From Methylothermaceae bacteria B42 (GTDB lineage: Bacteria > Pseudomonadota > Gammaproteobacteria > Methylococcales > Methylothermaceae), in contig LSNW01000006.1 of NCBI GenBank assembly GCA_001566965.1, forward strand, positions 1-64,000: a stretch of DNA of 64,000 bases, in the 5' to 3' direction. Numbering within the stretch: the first letter of the stretch is position 1; the number at the start of each line of letters is the position of its first letter. A model generated the notes under the pieces. That model did not search any database, was not told the origin of the DNA, and worked only from the letters and a program-made list of their open reading frames with translations. Shown here piece after piece: positions 1 to 7,670 of the stretch. A program made the position numbers and the translations under genes.

Positions 1-1921
1 TGGCGTCCAGCCACAAATCGTCTCGGGCAATGTGCTCGAAGCTCTTCGGCGCCAGGGCGTCCCATTCCGCATCTTCTTCGATGCCTTCGTAGCGGTCGGC
101 TTCCCAGGCATTAGCCTCTCCCATTTGCGGCACATAGGCATTGATGCTGCGCCGTGCATAGCCATTGAACAGCACGGCATCCCTGCTTTCGGGCAATGAA
201 TAGTCCCAGACGCGGCGCAAGTCTCCCTCGGCAGCCAGCTTGCCGAACTTGCCGCTGGCATCTTCATTTCCAGTAAAGCTGATGTGATAGCCAAACAGGT
301 TCAGCGAAAGGGTATGGTGATTGATGTTGGAGCGCGTTACCAATAGCCGGTCATTGTGAGCCACCCATTTTCCTGTGTTGATCTGATCCAGCGCCAGCAG
401 GCTTATGTACTTGTTGTCTTTTGCCTTGGGGAGTGATTCGCTGGCGGGTGAGCGCCCGTCTATGGCGCAGACGCCTTTGCCATGTTTCTCAAAGCTGTCG
501 AGAAAGCCCTCGAATACCGGCGCGGGCGCGTTGTCACCGCAGAGATCGAGACGGCGCGCCTTGATATCTTCCAGCCGCTTGAAAAGGCGGTCGATGAGCC
601 GTTTGAAAGGCGGCTCGCCATCGCCTCTGTTACGGTCGAGAAAGTCATTGCAGGCCGCCGGTTCCCAAGAGATGCCGATGCCCGATTCGCCCCAGGTCTG
701 TTGCAAAAACCACTGGTTGAATTCGTTCTGAATCCCGGCCAGCTTTTCCCGCACCTCAGACCGGTTGGGTGCGACGATGAGAAACTTGCCCGCCGCGTTG
801 ATGACCTGACTGGTGGGCGGCAGACCCAGTTCGTCGAGAATCTTCAGCGCCGCGCATTCAGTGAGCAAGGAGATATAGGCTGAACGCCCCCGCAGCAACC
901 GCGCGGCATTTTTCTGTGTCTCGCTACCACTGGAGAAAATGAACGACTGGATGCCAAAGAAGTCGCCCATCACCAGCAAAAACTTGTCCTCTGTCCATGT
1001 CTGCTCCGCCAGCGCCTGGTGCTGCCGCTCCCGATCCCATTGTGCTCGCAGGGCTTCACGAATTTTCTCCGGCTCATCATGCTCGTGATATCGCCACAGT
1101 GCAGTGGCCAGAGCGGCGGTAGTTCGGGAATGGTCGTACAGCGATACTTCCGGCTTGGTGTTGCCCGCAGTGGCAGAGGGAATGGCAGAGGCAAACGCCG
1201 CCCAAAGCGAATCAAAATGATCCAGCCACAGGCTCCAGTTCTTGCGGTGGCTTTCGGGGATGTTGTCCAGAGCAGCCCGAAAGGCGTCCCACAGCTTGCG
1301 GTAGTCCGCCTGGCCCGCCTCGTTGCCCGCCTTTTCGATCTCGCTGGCTGATGCTGGGAAAAGACTGTCTACCGAAAGCGGAGCAAGCGGATAGCGCCAG
1401 GCCAGATCCTCCGGCTTGACAGGCTCGCCATTCAGTCGAATCTGTTCGAACAGCGTCAACTGCCGGCGGGTGTAGTGGTTCAGTGGCTTGTTGTCATCAT
1501 CTACTGCTTGGTTGTAATCATCGAACGCATCGCGCTCGAAACCGGAAGCCACCCGGTCCGCCGTGGCGATAATCCATTGCAGGAAGGTTTGCGGCTTGTG
1601 GTGCATGGCGGCGGCATTGATAAGCGAATCGTCAGTACCCTGTTCTTTCCACGCGGTAAATGGGGTAACTTCCACCCCTTTCAGAGGTGGCAGATATTTC
1701 TCGATTAAATCGATGGCGATTGCTGTATAAGCCGCATGGACATGCGTGTGGCGCCCATCCCAACTCGGGCAGTAAAGCTGCTTGTTGCGTTCCGCAACGC
1801 TATTACCTTGCGCGTCTCTTTCCATTGCTTCCCCGATCCGGGCGCGCTCGGCGAGTTTTCCCAGATCATGGAGATAGGCCGCAAAAGCCATGCGGCAACT
1901 GGCATCCAGTCTTGTTCTCAT
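1..1921 (-). CDS. cas10: Cas10/Csm1-type large subunit of a type III CRISPR complex (3' end outside window)
   Basis: Reading leftwards from the ATG at 1921 gives about 640 open codons with no stop before the window edge. The N-terminus has an HD-nuclease motif (YLHDLGK, H18-D19) followed by an all-helical segment containing DRVASGFER. Near residues 318-329 comes GDFFGIQSFIF and then LLRGRSAY, the hallmark of the first Palm/GGDEF-like domain of Csm1-type Cas10. The second Palm domain with the cyclase GGDD motif would lie beyond the left edge and cannot be checked. In the family this subunit makes cyclic oligoadenylates and degrades ssDNA when target RNA is bound. A GAGG ribosome-binding site sits about 11 bases upstream. 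It follows the CARF gene by 72 bp on the same strand, so the operon continues out of the window, probably with the remaining csm genes. Confidence 0.93.
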   Translation of the reverse strand, partial: MRTRLDASCRMAFAAYLHDLGKLAERARIGEAMERDAQGNSVAERNKQLYCPSWDGRHTHVHAAYTAIAIDLIEKYLPPLKGVEVTPFTAWKEQGTDDSLINAAAMHHKPQTFLQWIIATADRVASGFERDAFDDYNQAVDDDNKPLNHYTRRQLTLFEQIRLNGEPVKPEDLAWRYPLAPLSVDSLFPASASEIEKAGNEAGQADYRKLWDAFRAALDNIPESHRKNWSLWLDHFDSLWAAFASAIPSATAGNTKPEVSLYDHSRTTAALATALWRYHEHDEPEKIREALRAQWDRERQHQALAEQTWTEDKFLLVMGDFFGIQSFIFSSGSETQKNAARLLRGRSAYISLLTECAALKILDELGLPPTSQVINAAGKFLIVAPNRSEVREKLAGIQNEFNQWFLQQTWGESGIGISWEPAACNDFLDRNRGDGEPPFKRLIDRLFKRLEDIKARRLDLCGDNAPAPVFEGFLDSFEKHGKGVCAIDGRSPASESLPKAKDNKYISLLALDQINTGKWVAHNDRLLVTRSNINHHTLSLNLFGYHISFTGNEDASGKFGKLAAEGDLRRVWDYSLPESRDAVLFNGYARRSINAYVPQMGEANAWEADRYEGIEEDAEWDALAPKSFEHIARDDLWLDA

Positions 1922-1993
1922 GAATTTAACCTCGATTATTCCTCGGCCATGGAAACTGGCTTCAGAGCTTGACAGGAATTTTGCAATTTTCTT

Positions 1994-3166
1994 TCATATG
2001 CAATTATTTTGTGATGACTCAAAAAGTTTTTCCCCGCCCGCAAGCTTTTCGCCGATAAATGTTATCGCTTCCGGGGCAAGAGTGAGTCCGTAATAGGTAT
2101 AAGGACGTTGGCCACCTGGGGTAATGAGGTACGATGCGGCCAGGCGTTCACCCAGCGCCCTGACGATGGCCTTGTTGGTTCTCGACAAACGCTGATCGAA
2201 CCAGTCTTTGCAATCCTCGCAATCCAACGCCTTTTCCGCGCGCACATACTGACCACTGTGCCTGCCGACAACCAAAGCATATTCATTCAAGTAGCGCGGC
2301 ACCAACGCCTCCGAACGGCTATTCATCGGAGGCAACCCTTCTTTCCGGCTTCGGGCAAACAACGTGTAGAAAGCAAACTCAGCCGGTGACAATTTTATCT
2401 GCTCGCCTTGTACATGCAGACAGCGACGCGGCAAGTCAATATCGATATGCGGCGGTAGGCGGGATTTACGCGCTGCGTCAATGGTATCGGAAAAACTGGC
2501 CGCGCCTTTCAGTAGCCGATCCGGCAGGCCATCACGCAAACTGACAAAAGGAATCTCCGCCAGGGTCACTTCGGCGTCCCTGGTATCGGCCAGTGCTTTA
2601 TCGCGGGTTTCGATGATCTGGCTATAGGGGGTGGGGTAGAAAAAATTCCAGCTTGACTCGAAAGGCTCGGACACCAGCACATGGGAAAGCCTGTCCTGGG
2701 GCCGGCCGAAGAGCGACAGGGCATACCCCAGATAGTAACCCATGGTCTTGCGCCCGCCGGCGATGGAAACATGCAGTGACGCCGTGGGATCCGCTGTCAA
2801 ATGACGCACTTTCTCGGTAATAAAGTCAGCGCTGAGGCGGTTATCCTCCGGGGTGCGGATGTCATCAAGTGGTTGCCCCCGGCTGTTTTGCAGTACATGA
2901 ATATGATCCGCATCGAAAGCAACGGGTGGCAAGTGATAGTCCCGGCATAAACGGTGGAACCAGCCGGGCTCTTCAGACAACAGGCTAAGCTGGGCGCGCC
3001 TGGCGCCTTCGGAAGTGGTAATCAGATGAATTTCCGTCGGCACCCAAGGTTCCATCGGATTTTTCACCAATGCGTATAAGGTTTCCGTCACCACCTGGGG
3101 GGACAGGCCGGTGACCGCCAGCAATAGGCGCCGGGGATAGGTTTGCGGTAATGCCGGGTCAGGCAT
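1994..3166 (-). CDS. CARF-domain protein of the CRISPR-associated NE0113 family with C-terminal winged-helix-like region
   Basis: This is a 390-residue protein. Residues about 10-215 match the Cas_NE0113 family: LLLAVTGLSPQVVTETLYAL at the N-terminus, ITTSEGARRAQ, and SIAGGRKTMGYYLG followed by LSHVLVSEPFESSW. This is a Rossmann-like CARF domain that in type III systems binds cyclic oligoadenylate. Residues about 240-375 look like an OmpR-type winged helix: a short beta strand, IKLSPAEFAFYTLF, then SRTNKAIVRALGERL and ITPGGQRPYTYYGL. The inferred role is a cyclic-oligoadenylate-responsive regulator or ring-nuclease-like sensor. It lies 6 bp after cas6 and 72 bp before cas10 in one leftward operon. 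No HEPN or PD-(D/E)xK effector motif is visible. The CARF assignment is strong and the DNA-binding role is inference. Confidence 0.85.
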   Translation of the reverse strand: MPDPALPQTYPRRLLLAVTGLSPQVVTETLYALVKNPMEPWVPTEIHLITTSEGARRAQLSLLSEEPGWFHRLCRDYHLPPVAFDADHIHVLQNSRGQPLDDIRTPEDNRLSADFITEKVRHLTADPTASLHVSIAGGRKTMGYYLGYALSLFGRPQDRLSHVLVSEPFESSWNFFYPTPYSQIIETRDKALADTRDAEVTLAEIPFVSLRDGLPDRLLKGAASFSDTIDAARKSRLPPHIDIDLPRRCLHVQGEQIKLSPAEFAFYTLFARSRKEGLPPMNSRSEALVPRYLNEYALVVGRHSGQYVRAEKALDCEDCKDWFDQRLSRTNKAIVRALGERLAASYLITPGGQRPYTYYGLTLAPEAITFIGEKLAGGEKLFESSQNNCI

Positions 3167-3172
3167 AACAAG

Positions 3173-4132
3173 CTATCCGCCTGGCAATGCCACTGGGCCG
3201 CCGCTTAGCCGGTAACCCCCCAGTCCCATCACCGTCCCCTTGCCCACATGCAACCATTGTCCCGCCCATATCCAGGGCCAAAATGGGGCCAAATCACCGC
3301 TTTCAAAAGTCAGCCGGCCCATGATCCCGCCCATGTTCATCCAGGTCCGCTGGCGGTTGGAATAGCGGCGCCATTCATTCCAATGCAGATCGGCTTGCAC
3401 GGGCTTCACCGGGCCGGCCTGTTCCAGCAAGCCCCTAAAATCTAGTGACAATTGTCCTTCTCCATAAAAACAACTCAACAGGGAAAGGCGGCGCATCAAC
3501 GCCCCCAACCAGCCCCGGAAATGGAAATCCCCCTGCCCCATCAAATTTCCCCGGTATTTAATCCGGGCGGGGGTCGTTAAGTCAATAGAAATCACATCGC
3601 CAGGCACCTCTTTTGGAGGAGAAGGCAGCGGTCCGGCCGGGGCAGGCTGTAGATTGTCCGCCCCGGAAATTCCCCGCCAACCAGCGGGAGTCCATTGATC
3701 GATTCGTTCCAGTTCAAACCTTCCCTGGCGATTGCCAATACCCTTTTCTCCCATTTTTCGCCAAGCATAAACCAAATAAGGCAAGTGCTGATAACTTTGA
3801 CCCAGCAAGGTGAGTTCAACGCTGAAGCGGTCGCCCTCGTTCAAACCGCGGGCATTGGTGGCCTCGGGATGGATTATCATTGGATGGGGCGCCGCCGGAT
3901 ATTTCCGCAACACAGGCGAATCCGCCGGCACCGGCGTTTCAAACAGGCTGCTGTAGGCGCAACGGAATTTGAGCAGGCATTGCGCGCAGGATTCAAGACG
4001 GGTAATGCATACCGTGCGCCTGAGGGCATGCCCCAGCGCTCCACGCCAGGCGGAACCTGAGTATTTGGGAAACTCGATCAAAGTCTCCGCGCGGCAAAAA
4101 AACCGGTAGCGGGCAAAATTCAGGTGATACAT
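3173..4132 (-). CDS. cas6: Cas6 family pre-crRNA processing endoribonuclease (RAMP)
   Basis: This 319-residue protein starts MYHLNFARYRFFCRA and has the conserved SAWRGALGHALRRTVC segment with a four-Cys cluster (C-x(n)-CAQCLLKFRCAY). The C-terminal half carries GWLGALMRRLSLLSCFYGEG, WRRYSNRQ, MGGIMGRLTF and the glycine-rich end GKGTVMGLGGYRL, the RAMP signature of the Cas6 C-terminal family. Cas6 cleaves the repeat in the precursor crRNA, leaving the 8-nt 5' handle used by type III complexes. Here the handle predicted from the nearby repeat is ATTAAGAC. It is the first gene of a leftward operon with the CARF gene and cas10. About 200 bp separate it from the divergent Uma2 gene, where its promoter should lie. 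Confidence 0.92.
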   Translation of the reverse strand: MYHLNFARYRFFCRAETLIEFPKYSGSAWRGALGHALRRTVCITRLESCAQCLLKFRCAYSSLFETPVPADSPVLRKYPAAPHPMIIHPEATNARGLNEGDRFSVELTLLGQSYQHLPYLVYAWRKMGEKGIGNRQGRFELERIDQWTPAGWRGISGADNLQPAPAGPLPSPPKEVPGDVISIDLTTPARIKYRGNLMGQGDFHFRGWLGALMRRLSLLSCFYGEGQLSLDFRGLLEQAGPVKPVQADLHWNEWRRYSNRQRTWMNMGGIMGRLTFESGDLAPFWPWIWAGQWLHVGKGTVMGLGGYRLSGGPVALPGG

Positions 4133-4333
4133 CTCAGCTCCTCCTGACTGGAAAATCCAAAGATTACTTCAGCAAGCGGTGACGGGTAAAGCGTTGCAAG
4201 CTTGCGGGCGGGCAAGCGTAACAGGAGCCAGGTCTGGACCGGGGCTGGCTAATGGCGCCCTATGTCCGCCGGATCCTGTACCAGGCAAGCCCAATGGGTT
4301 ATTTGTTAAACTATCCCTTAATTACCTACATTC

Positions 4334-4951
4334 ATGAGAATGCTTATGGCAGAACCCGCCAAACGTCCCGCGACTTACGAGGATCTGTTTGACCTGCCGG
4401 AAAACCTGGTGGGCGAGATCATCCACGGCGTGCTCCATACCCACCCGCGCCCGGCGCCAAAACACGCCCGGGCCTATTCCGCCCTGGGACATCATGTTGG
4501 TGGCCCATTTGATTATGACTCGGGCGGTCCCGGCGGCTGGTGGATTCTCGACGAGCCGGAGCTGCATTTGGGGGAGAATATTCTGGTTCCGGATCTGGCC
4601 GGCTGGCGCCGCGAGCAGATGCCGTCGTTGCCGGAGACCGCCTGGTTCGAGCTGGCGCCGGACTGGGTGTGCGAGATTCTGTCGCCCTCGACGGCGCGGC
4701 TGGACCGGGCGGTGAAGATGCCGCTCTACGCCCGCGAAAACATCGGCCACCTGTGGCTGGTGGACCCGGACTTGCAGACGTTGGAAGTGTACGCGCTCGA
4801 CCGCGATCACGGCGACCCCCGCTGGCTGTTGCTGGCGACCCTGGAAGGCGACGCCCCAGTGCGCCAGCCACCGTTCGAGGCGGTGGAATTCGGGCTGGGG
4901 AGTTTGTGGCCCTCTCCCCCAGCCCCTCTCCCGGAGGGAGAGGGGAGTTAA
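4334..4951 (+). CDS. Uma2 family putative endonuclease (DUF820)
   Basis: The 205-residue product has the Uma2 fold in order: ATYEDLFDLPENLVGEIIHGVL with the first acidic residue, GENILVPDLAGW, then WVCEILSPSTARLDRAVKMPLYARENIGHLWLVDP, giving the D-(x)n-ExLSP...K pattern of PD-(D/E)xK nucleases. Members are abundant in cyanobacteria and mobile or defence regions, and their substrate is unknown. It stands alone on the plus strand between cas6 and the antitoxin gene. The last dozen residues (SPPAPLPEGEG) are encoded by a copy of the dispersed CCCTCTCCC palindrome, so the natural stop was probably lost to that repeat. Three Met codons lie within the first five residues, so the exact start is uncertain. 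Confidence 0.85.
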   Translation: MRMLMAEPAKRPATYEDLFDLPENLVGEIIHGVLHTHPRPAPKHARAYSALGHHVGGPFDYDSGGPGGWWILDEPELHLGENILVPDLAGWRREQMPSLPETAWFELAPDWVCEILSPSTARLDRAVKMPLYARENIGHLWLVDPDLQTLEVYALDRDHGDPRWLLLATLEGDAPVRQPPFEAVEFGLGSLWPSPPAPLPEGEGS

Positions 4952-5118
4952 AGACTTACTTCACTGTCCCTCATACCAACCTGCTCCCTTGCCCGCATGC
5001 GGGACCCAATCCCTTCTCCGCTCGTGGGGCCACTCCCTCCCCCGCTTACGGGGCCAGCTCCCTTATCTGCTCATGGGATCTACTCCCTCCCCCGCTTGCG
5101 GGGGAGGGCTGGTGAAAG
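4910..5118. repeat. Cluster of GC-rich palindromic intergenic repeats (CCCTCTCCC/GGGAGAGGG family)
   Basis: Two patches of the common dispersed palindrome are visible: 4910-4947 (CCCTCTCCC, then CCTCTCCCGGAGGGAGAGG) and 5086-5118 (CCTCCCCCGCTTGCGGGGGAGG). Between them are three degenerate tandem variants of CTCCC-CGCT-TACGGGGCC-type half-sites at about 5016-5085. The same family recurs at about 42.4 kb and 61.9 kb. The first patch encodes the C-terminus of the Uma2 protein. No gene is otherwise seen from 4952 to 5152. Confidence 0.75.
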
Positions 5119-5152
5119 GCGCGGTTGCAGGGTGATTAGCCAGACCCGCTAC

Positions 5153-5240
5153 TTAACGCAAGAGATCAATCCGAATCCCCAAATCGAACGAGGCCCAGCT
5201 ACGGTCGGCGGTCAAGACGGCAAGAGTCAGGCGGCTCCTT
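5153..5240 (-). pseudogene. Remnant of a VapC-type PIN-domain toxin (C-terminal end only)
   Basis: Immediately after the antitoxin gene, in a different frame, the minus strand reads LTLAVLTADRSWASFDLGI followed by RIDLLR and a TAA stop at 5153-5155. This is the typical last 25-30 residues of a VapC PIN toxin (the LTADRxW motif). No upstream PIN domain remains: the frame merges directly into the antitoxin 3' end. It is best explained as a deletion that removed most of vapC and left an orphan antitoxin. Confidence 0.6.
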
Positions 5241-5481
5241 CCCGGCGTTCAGCAATCAGCGTGTCGGCCAGATTTTCCTCCACATCCTCGAACATACTCC
5301 AAAGTTCCTGCTCCAGGGTCCGACGGGGCTTGAGTACAAGGCGGCCATTTTCGACCCAGGCTACCACAACATAACCTGGCTGTAGCCCCATGGCCTGGCG
5401 GAGTCGTTTGGGGATAAGCAAGCGCCCCTGGGCATCGACTGGAAGAGGATAGACTTCTGGTGATTTTAATTCTTTCTCCAT
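5227..5481 (-). CDS. AbrB/MazE/SpoVT-type antitoxin DNA-binding protein
   Basis: The 84-residue protein contains the swapped-hairpin signature: YPLPVDAQGRLLIPKRLRQAMGL followed by VVVAWVENGRLVLKPR, typical of VapB/AbrB-like antitoxins. The acidic tail ELWSMFEDVEENLADTLIAERR would normally contact a toxin. Only a vapC remnant follows, overlapping its last codons, so it is probably an orphan. It lies between the Uma2 gene and the leader-distal end of the CRISPR array. Confidence 0.85.
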   Translation of the reverse strand: MEKELKSPEVYPLPVDAQGRLLIPKRLRQAMGLQPGYVVVAWVENGRLVLKPRRTLEQELWSMFEDVEENLADTLIAERREGAA

Positions 5482-5550
5482 AGCGTGGATTCTATGGTGA
5501 TATGTTGAATCGTGTCAATTTATTCACGTGATTGAAAGTCATAGAGGTGA

Positions 5551-5587
5551 GCCCAGCCCCTTTTTCAAACTGGAAAAGGGGCTGGGC
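5551..5587. terminator. Perfect 14-bp stem-loop at the distal end of the CRISPR array
   Basis: GCCCAGCCCCTTTT (5551-5564) pairs perfectly with AAAAGGGGCTGGGC (5574-5587) around a 9-nt loop. It lies about 75 bp beyond the last, degenerate repeat in the direction of array transcription. It could stop or protect the array transcript, although there is no strong U-tract on the minus strand. A function as terminator is inference. Confidence 0.4.
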
Positions 5588-5660
5588 GAACGACCGGACA
5601 GGACGTCCGGGCCGGGGCCTGTCATCCTGAACACCTCTCGCCAGGGACGGCAGGCACTCA

Positions 5661-6457
5661 CGTTAATTCCCTTCTTAATCAGGTCACATTCTCGACGCAC
5701 GGTTGACGGCGATGAAGTCGCCGCGACCGAGTCTTAATCCCTTCTTAATCAGGTCACATTCTCGACTCCGCCCACACGCGAAAAAGCTCCTCTGCAATTA
5801 GTCTTAATCCCTTCTTAATCAGGTCACATTCTCGACTGACAGTATGCTTTGCCATGCATTCCATGGCGTGGTCTTAATCCCTTCTTAATCAGGTCACATT
5901 CTCGACCGCTATCTGCGCTATCTAGCGCGTTTTTGATAAGTCTTAATCCCTTCTTAATCAGGTCACATTCTCGACAGCCATGGGGTCATATCTATGGCGG
6001 GTGTTTGTGTCTTAATCCCTTCTTAATCAGGTCACATTCTCGACTGGTATCACGCCGGTATATGCATTCAGCGTAAGTCTTAATCCCTTCTTAATCAGGT
6101 CACATTCTCGACCCAACACAAATCAACGGTGGACCAACGACTAAACGTCTTAATCCCTTCTTAATCAGGTCACATTCTCGACGATGATAAACCACCCAAA
6201 CCGCAGCCGGTCCCGGTCTTAATCCCTTCTTAATCAGGTCACATTCTCGACAGAATGCCAATATGAGTGGTGGAAGGCAGAAAGTCTTAATCCCTTCTTA
6301 ATCAGGTCACATTCTCGACCGGCGGCATATTGGAGTGCAAAACAGCCGGGCAGTCTTAATCCCTTCTTAATCAGGTCACATTCTCGACAACCGCTTGGGA
6401 GCACTGGGAATCCGGCAGACGGTCTTAATCCCTTCTTAATCAGGTCACATTCTCGAC
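5661..6457 (-). CRISPR. CRISPR array, 12 repeats of 36 bp and 11 spacers of 32-34 bp
   Basis: Repeats begin at 5661, 5731, 5801, 5871, 5940, 6009, 6077, 6147, 6216, 6284, 6353 and 6422. Eleven are identical on the plus strand (GTCTTAATCCCTTCTTAATC then AGGTCACATTCTCGAC). The one at 5661 is altered in its first 8 bases, which marks the old, leader-distal end. On the minus strand the repeat begins GTCGAGAATG and ends GGGATTAAGAC, giving a type III-like 5' handle ATTAAGAC. Transcription is therefore leftward, as for the cas genes. The spacers all differ from one another. Confidence 0.98.
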
Positions 6458-6591
6458 TGCACCCCTGTTTTTTCTCCTTTTAATACAATTACTTACAATA
6501 CGCCATGAAGAAAATTGCCTTGCCAAAAAAGTTAACATGGTTATAAGTTAATTCGTATAAGAAATAACAAAATGGGGGTTACCCTCATCGC
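6458..6591 (-). promoter_or_regulatory. CRISPR leader
   Basis: This AT-rich 134-bp stretch lies between the stop codon of the second cas2 gene and the first perfect repeat, on the side opposite the degenerate repeat. It should contain the array promoter and integration signals. I could not fix a convincing -35/-10 pair by eye. Confidence 0.7.
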
Positions 6592-6909
6592 TTACTCTAC
6601 CATACCGCTTTCAGGAGGCAAGGGCAGGGTTTGGGGGACGAAGGTTTCCGGCCACATGGGCTGCCCGAAACTTTCCCATTGAGGCTGAAGCGGGAGTGGA
6701 TAAATGCGGATATCGTCTTCAACCGGGTCAATGACCCGTTCCAGGGCGGCGTGGATTTTCTCCAGTTGCCGGGCGTTGACGTGCAGCAAAAACACGGAAT
6801 ATTGCAACGCCAGGCCGGTTTTTTTCAGATAGCGGTGCACCCGCCCCAGGCGCCCGGGGTCGGCGATGTCATAACAAACCAAATGGGGGCGTTTTTGATG
6901 CAGGCTCAT
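6592..6909 (-). CDS. cas2: Cas2 (second copy, leader-proximal)
   Basis: From the ATG at 6909 the product is 105 residues with the Cas2 ferredoxin-like core: HLVCYDIADPGRLGRVHRYL (conserved Asp after the first strand) and LALQYSVFLLHV, ending DDIRIYPLP plus a proline-rich tail. Its ATG overlaps the stop of the Cas1-like gene in an ATGA arrangement, so the two are translationally coupled. It is quite different in sequence from the other Cas2 of the same operon (8602-8886). A longer frame upstream exists, but the coupled start fits better. Confidence 0.93.
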   Translation of the reverse strand: MSLHQKRPHLVCYDIADPGRLGRVHRYLKKTGLALQYSVFLLHVNARQLEKIHAALERVIDPVEDDIRIYPLPLQPQWESFGQPMWPETFVPQTLPLPPESGMVE

Positions 6910-7670
6910 GGCAGGTAGGCGCCGCTGTGTTCCAGCCACCGCCACAGGCGACGGATGATATGGCGGATTTTTTGTTCCAGGGCAGGTTCATGGCTTTGAT
7001 AGACCGTCACAACATCGCGATAGTCGGAAGATGCCGGCGTTACCTTTCCCGAAAGCGCCAAATCCCACAACTCCCATTCGAGTATGCCCGCCAAATAGCG
7101 GAGCAAGCCATGCCAATCGTGACCGGGTTCAAGTAATGCCGGATTGATCCGGTAATCGGCCAGCACCCGGGAAATCTGGGCAGTGGCGAGCGATTTCATG
7201 GCGCGGACAGGCGCCTCGCCCGTGCCGGGAAATTTCTCCCGCCAAGACTCATGCAACTGTTCCCTTGCCTGCCTGATACGCAAATCGGATATTTCCAGGC
7301 TCTGGCGCCGGAGCAGTCTGAGCAGGCGGGCGCGGCTCTGACTGCGGAACCATTGAATCAGGCGCTGGGGACCTTCCGGCAGGGTGAAGAATTGATCCAG
7401 CAATTCACTTAATTTGCCATCGTGGGGCCAGGCGCCAAATCCGATGCCCACCAAGCGCCCTTCCCGGTCCAGAAACGTTACCGGAATCCCCATCTGGAAA
7501 CAGCGCATCAAGGCGGCGGTATGCCAATGGATGACACCCCGGCTGACAATCCGGTTGATTCGCGCCAGGGGCAGATAGCGGTCCGCCTGCTGGCGGGATT
7601 GAATACGCAGGGCCGGGCCTTCAAGCACCACCCGGCGCACTATCGGGGCGTTCAAATAGACGGTTTGCAT
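6906..7670 (-). CDS. Cas1-like protein lacking the catalytic residues
   Basis: The 254-residue protein resembles Cas1 in its N-terminal beta domain: VYLNAPIVRRVVLEG, ALRIQ, LPLARINRIVSRGVIHWHTAALMR, then IPVTFLDREGRLVG, matching the VMLLDPRHG position of the neighbouring Cas1. The helical C-terminal part is short. It does not contain the metal-binding pattern seen in its neighbour (E in GMEG, H in GFYHQP, D in ACDLVEP). The corresponding region reads HDWHGLLRYLAGILEWELWDLALSG. It sits between the active cas1 (19-bp overlap) and the second cas2 (ATGA overlap), so it is expressed with them. It may be a structural, non-catalytic integrase subunit. No frameshift is seen. Confidence 0.75.
   Translation of the reverse strand: MQTVYLNAPIVRRVVLEGPALRIQSRQQADRYLPLARINRIVSRGVIHWHTAALMRCFQMGIPVTFLDREGRLVGIGFGAWPHDGKLSELLDQFFTLPEGPQRLIQWFRSQSRARLLRLLRRQSLEISDLRIRQAREQLHESWREKFPGTGEAPVRAMKSLATAQISRVLADYRINPALLEPGHDWHGLLRYLAGILEWELWDLALSGKVTPASSDYRDVVTVYQSHEPALEQKIRHIIRRLWRWLEHSGAYLP

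Noticed and set aside
5849-6076. Small frame encoding LNPFLIRSHSR repeats
   Set aside because: It is merely the translation of the CRISPR repeats.
6906-7670. Frameshifted fragment of a normal cas1
   Set aside because: The frame is complete with coupled starts on both sides, and its C-terminal sequence does not resume the catalytic motifs in another frame as far as I could read.
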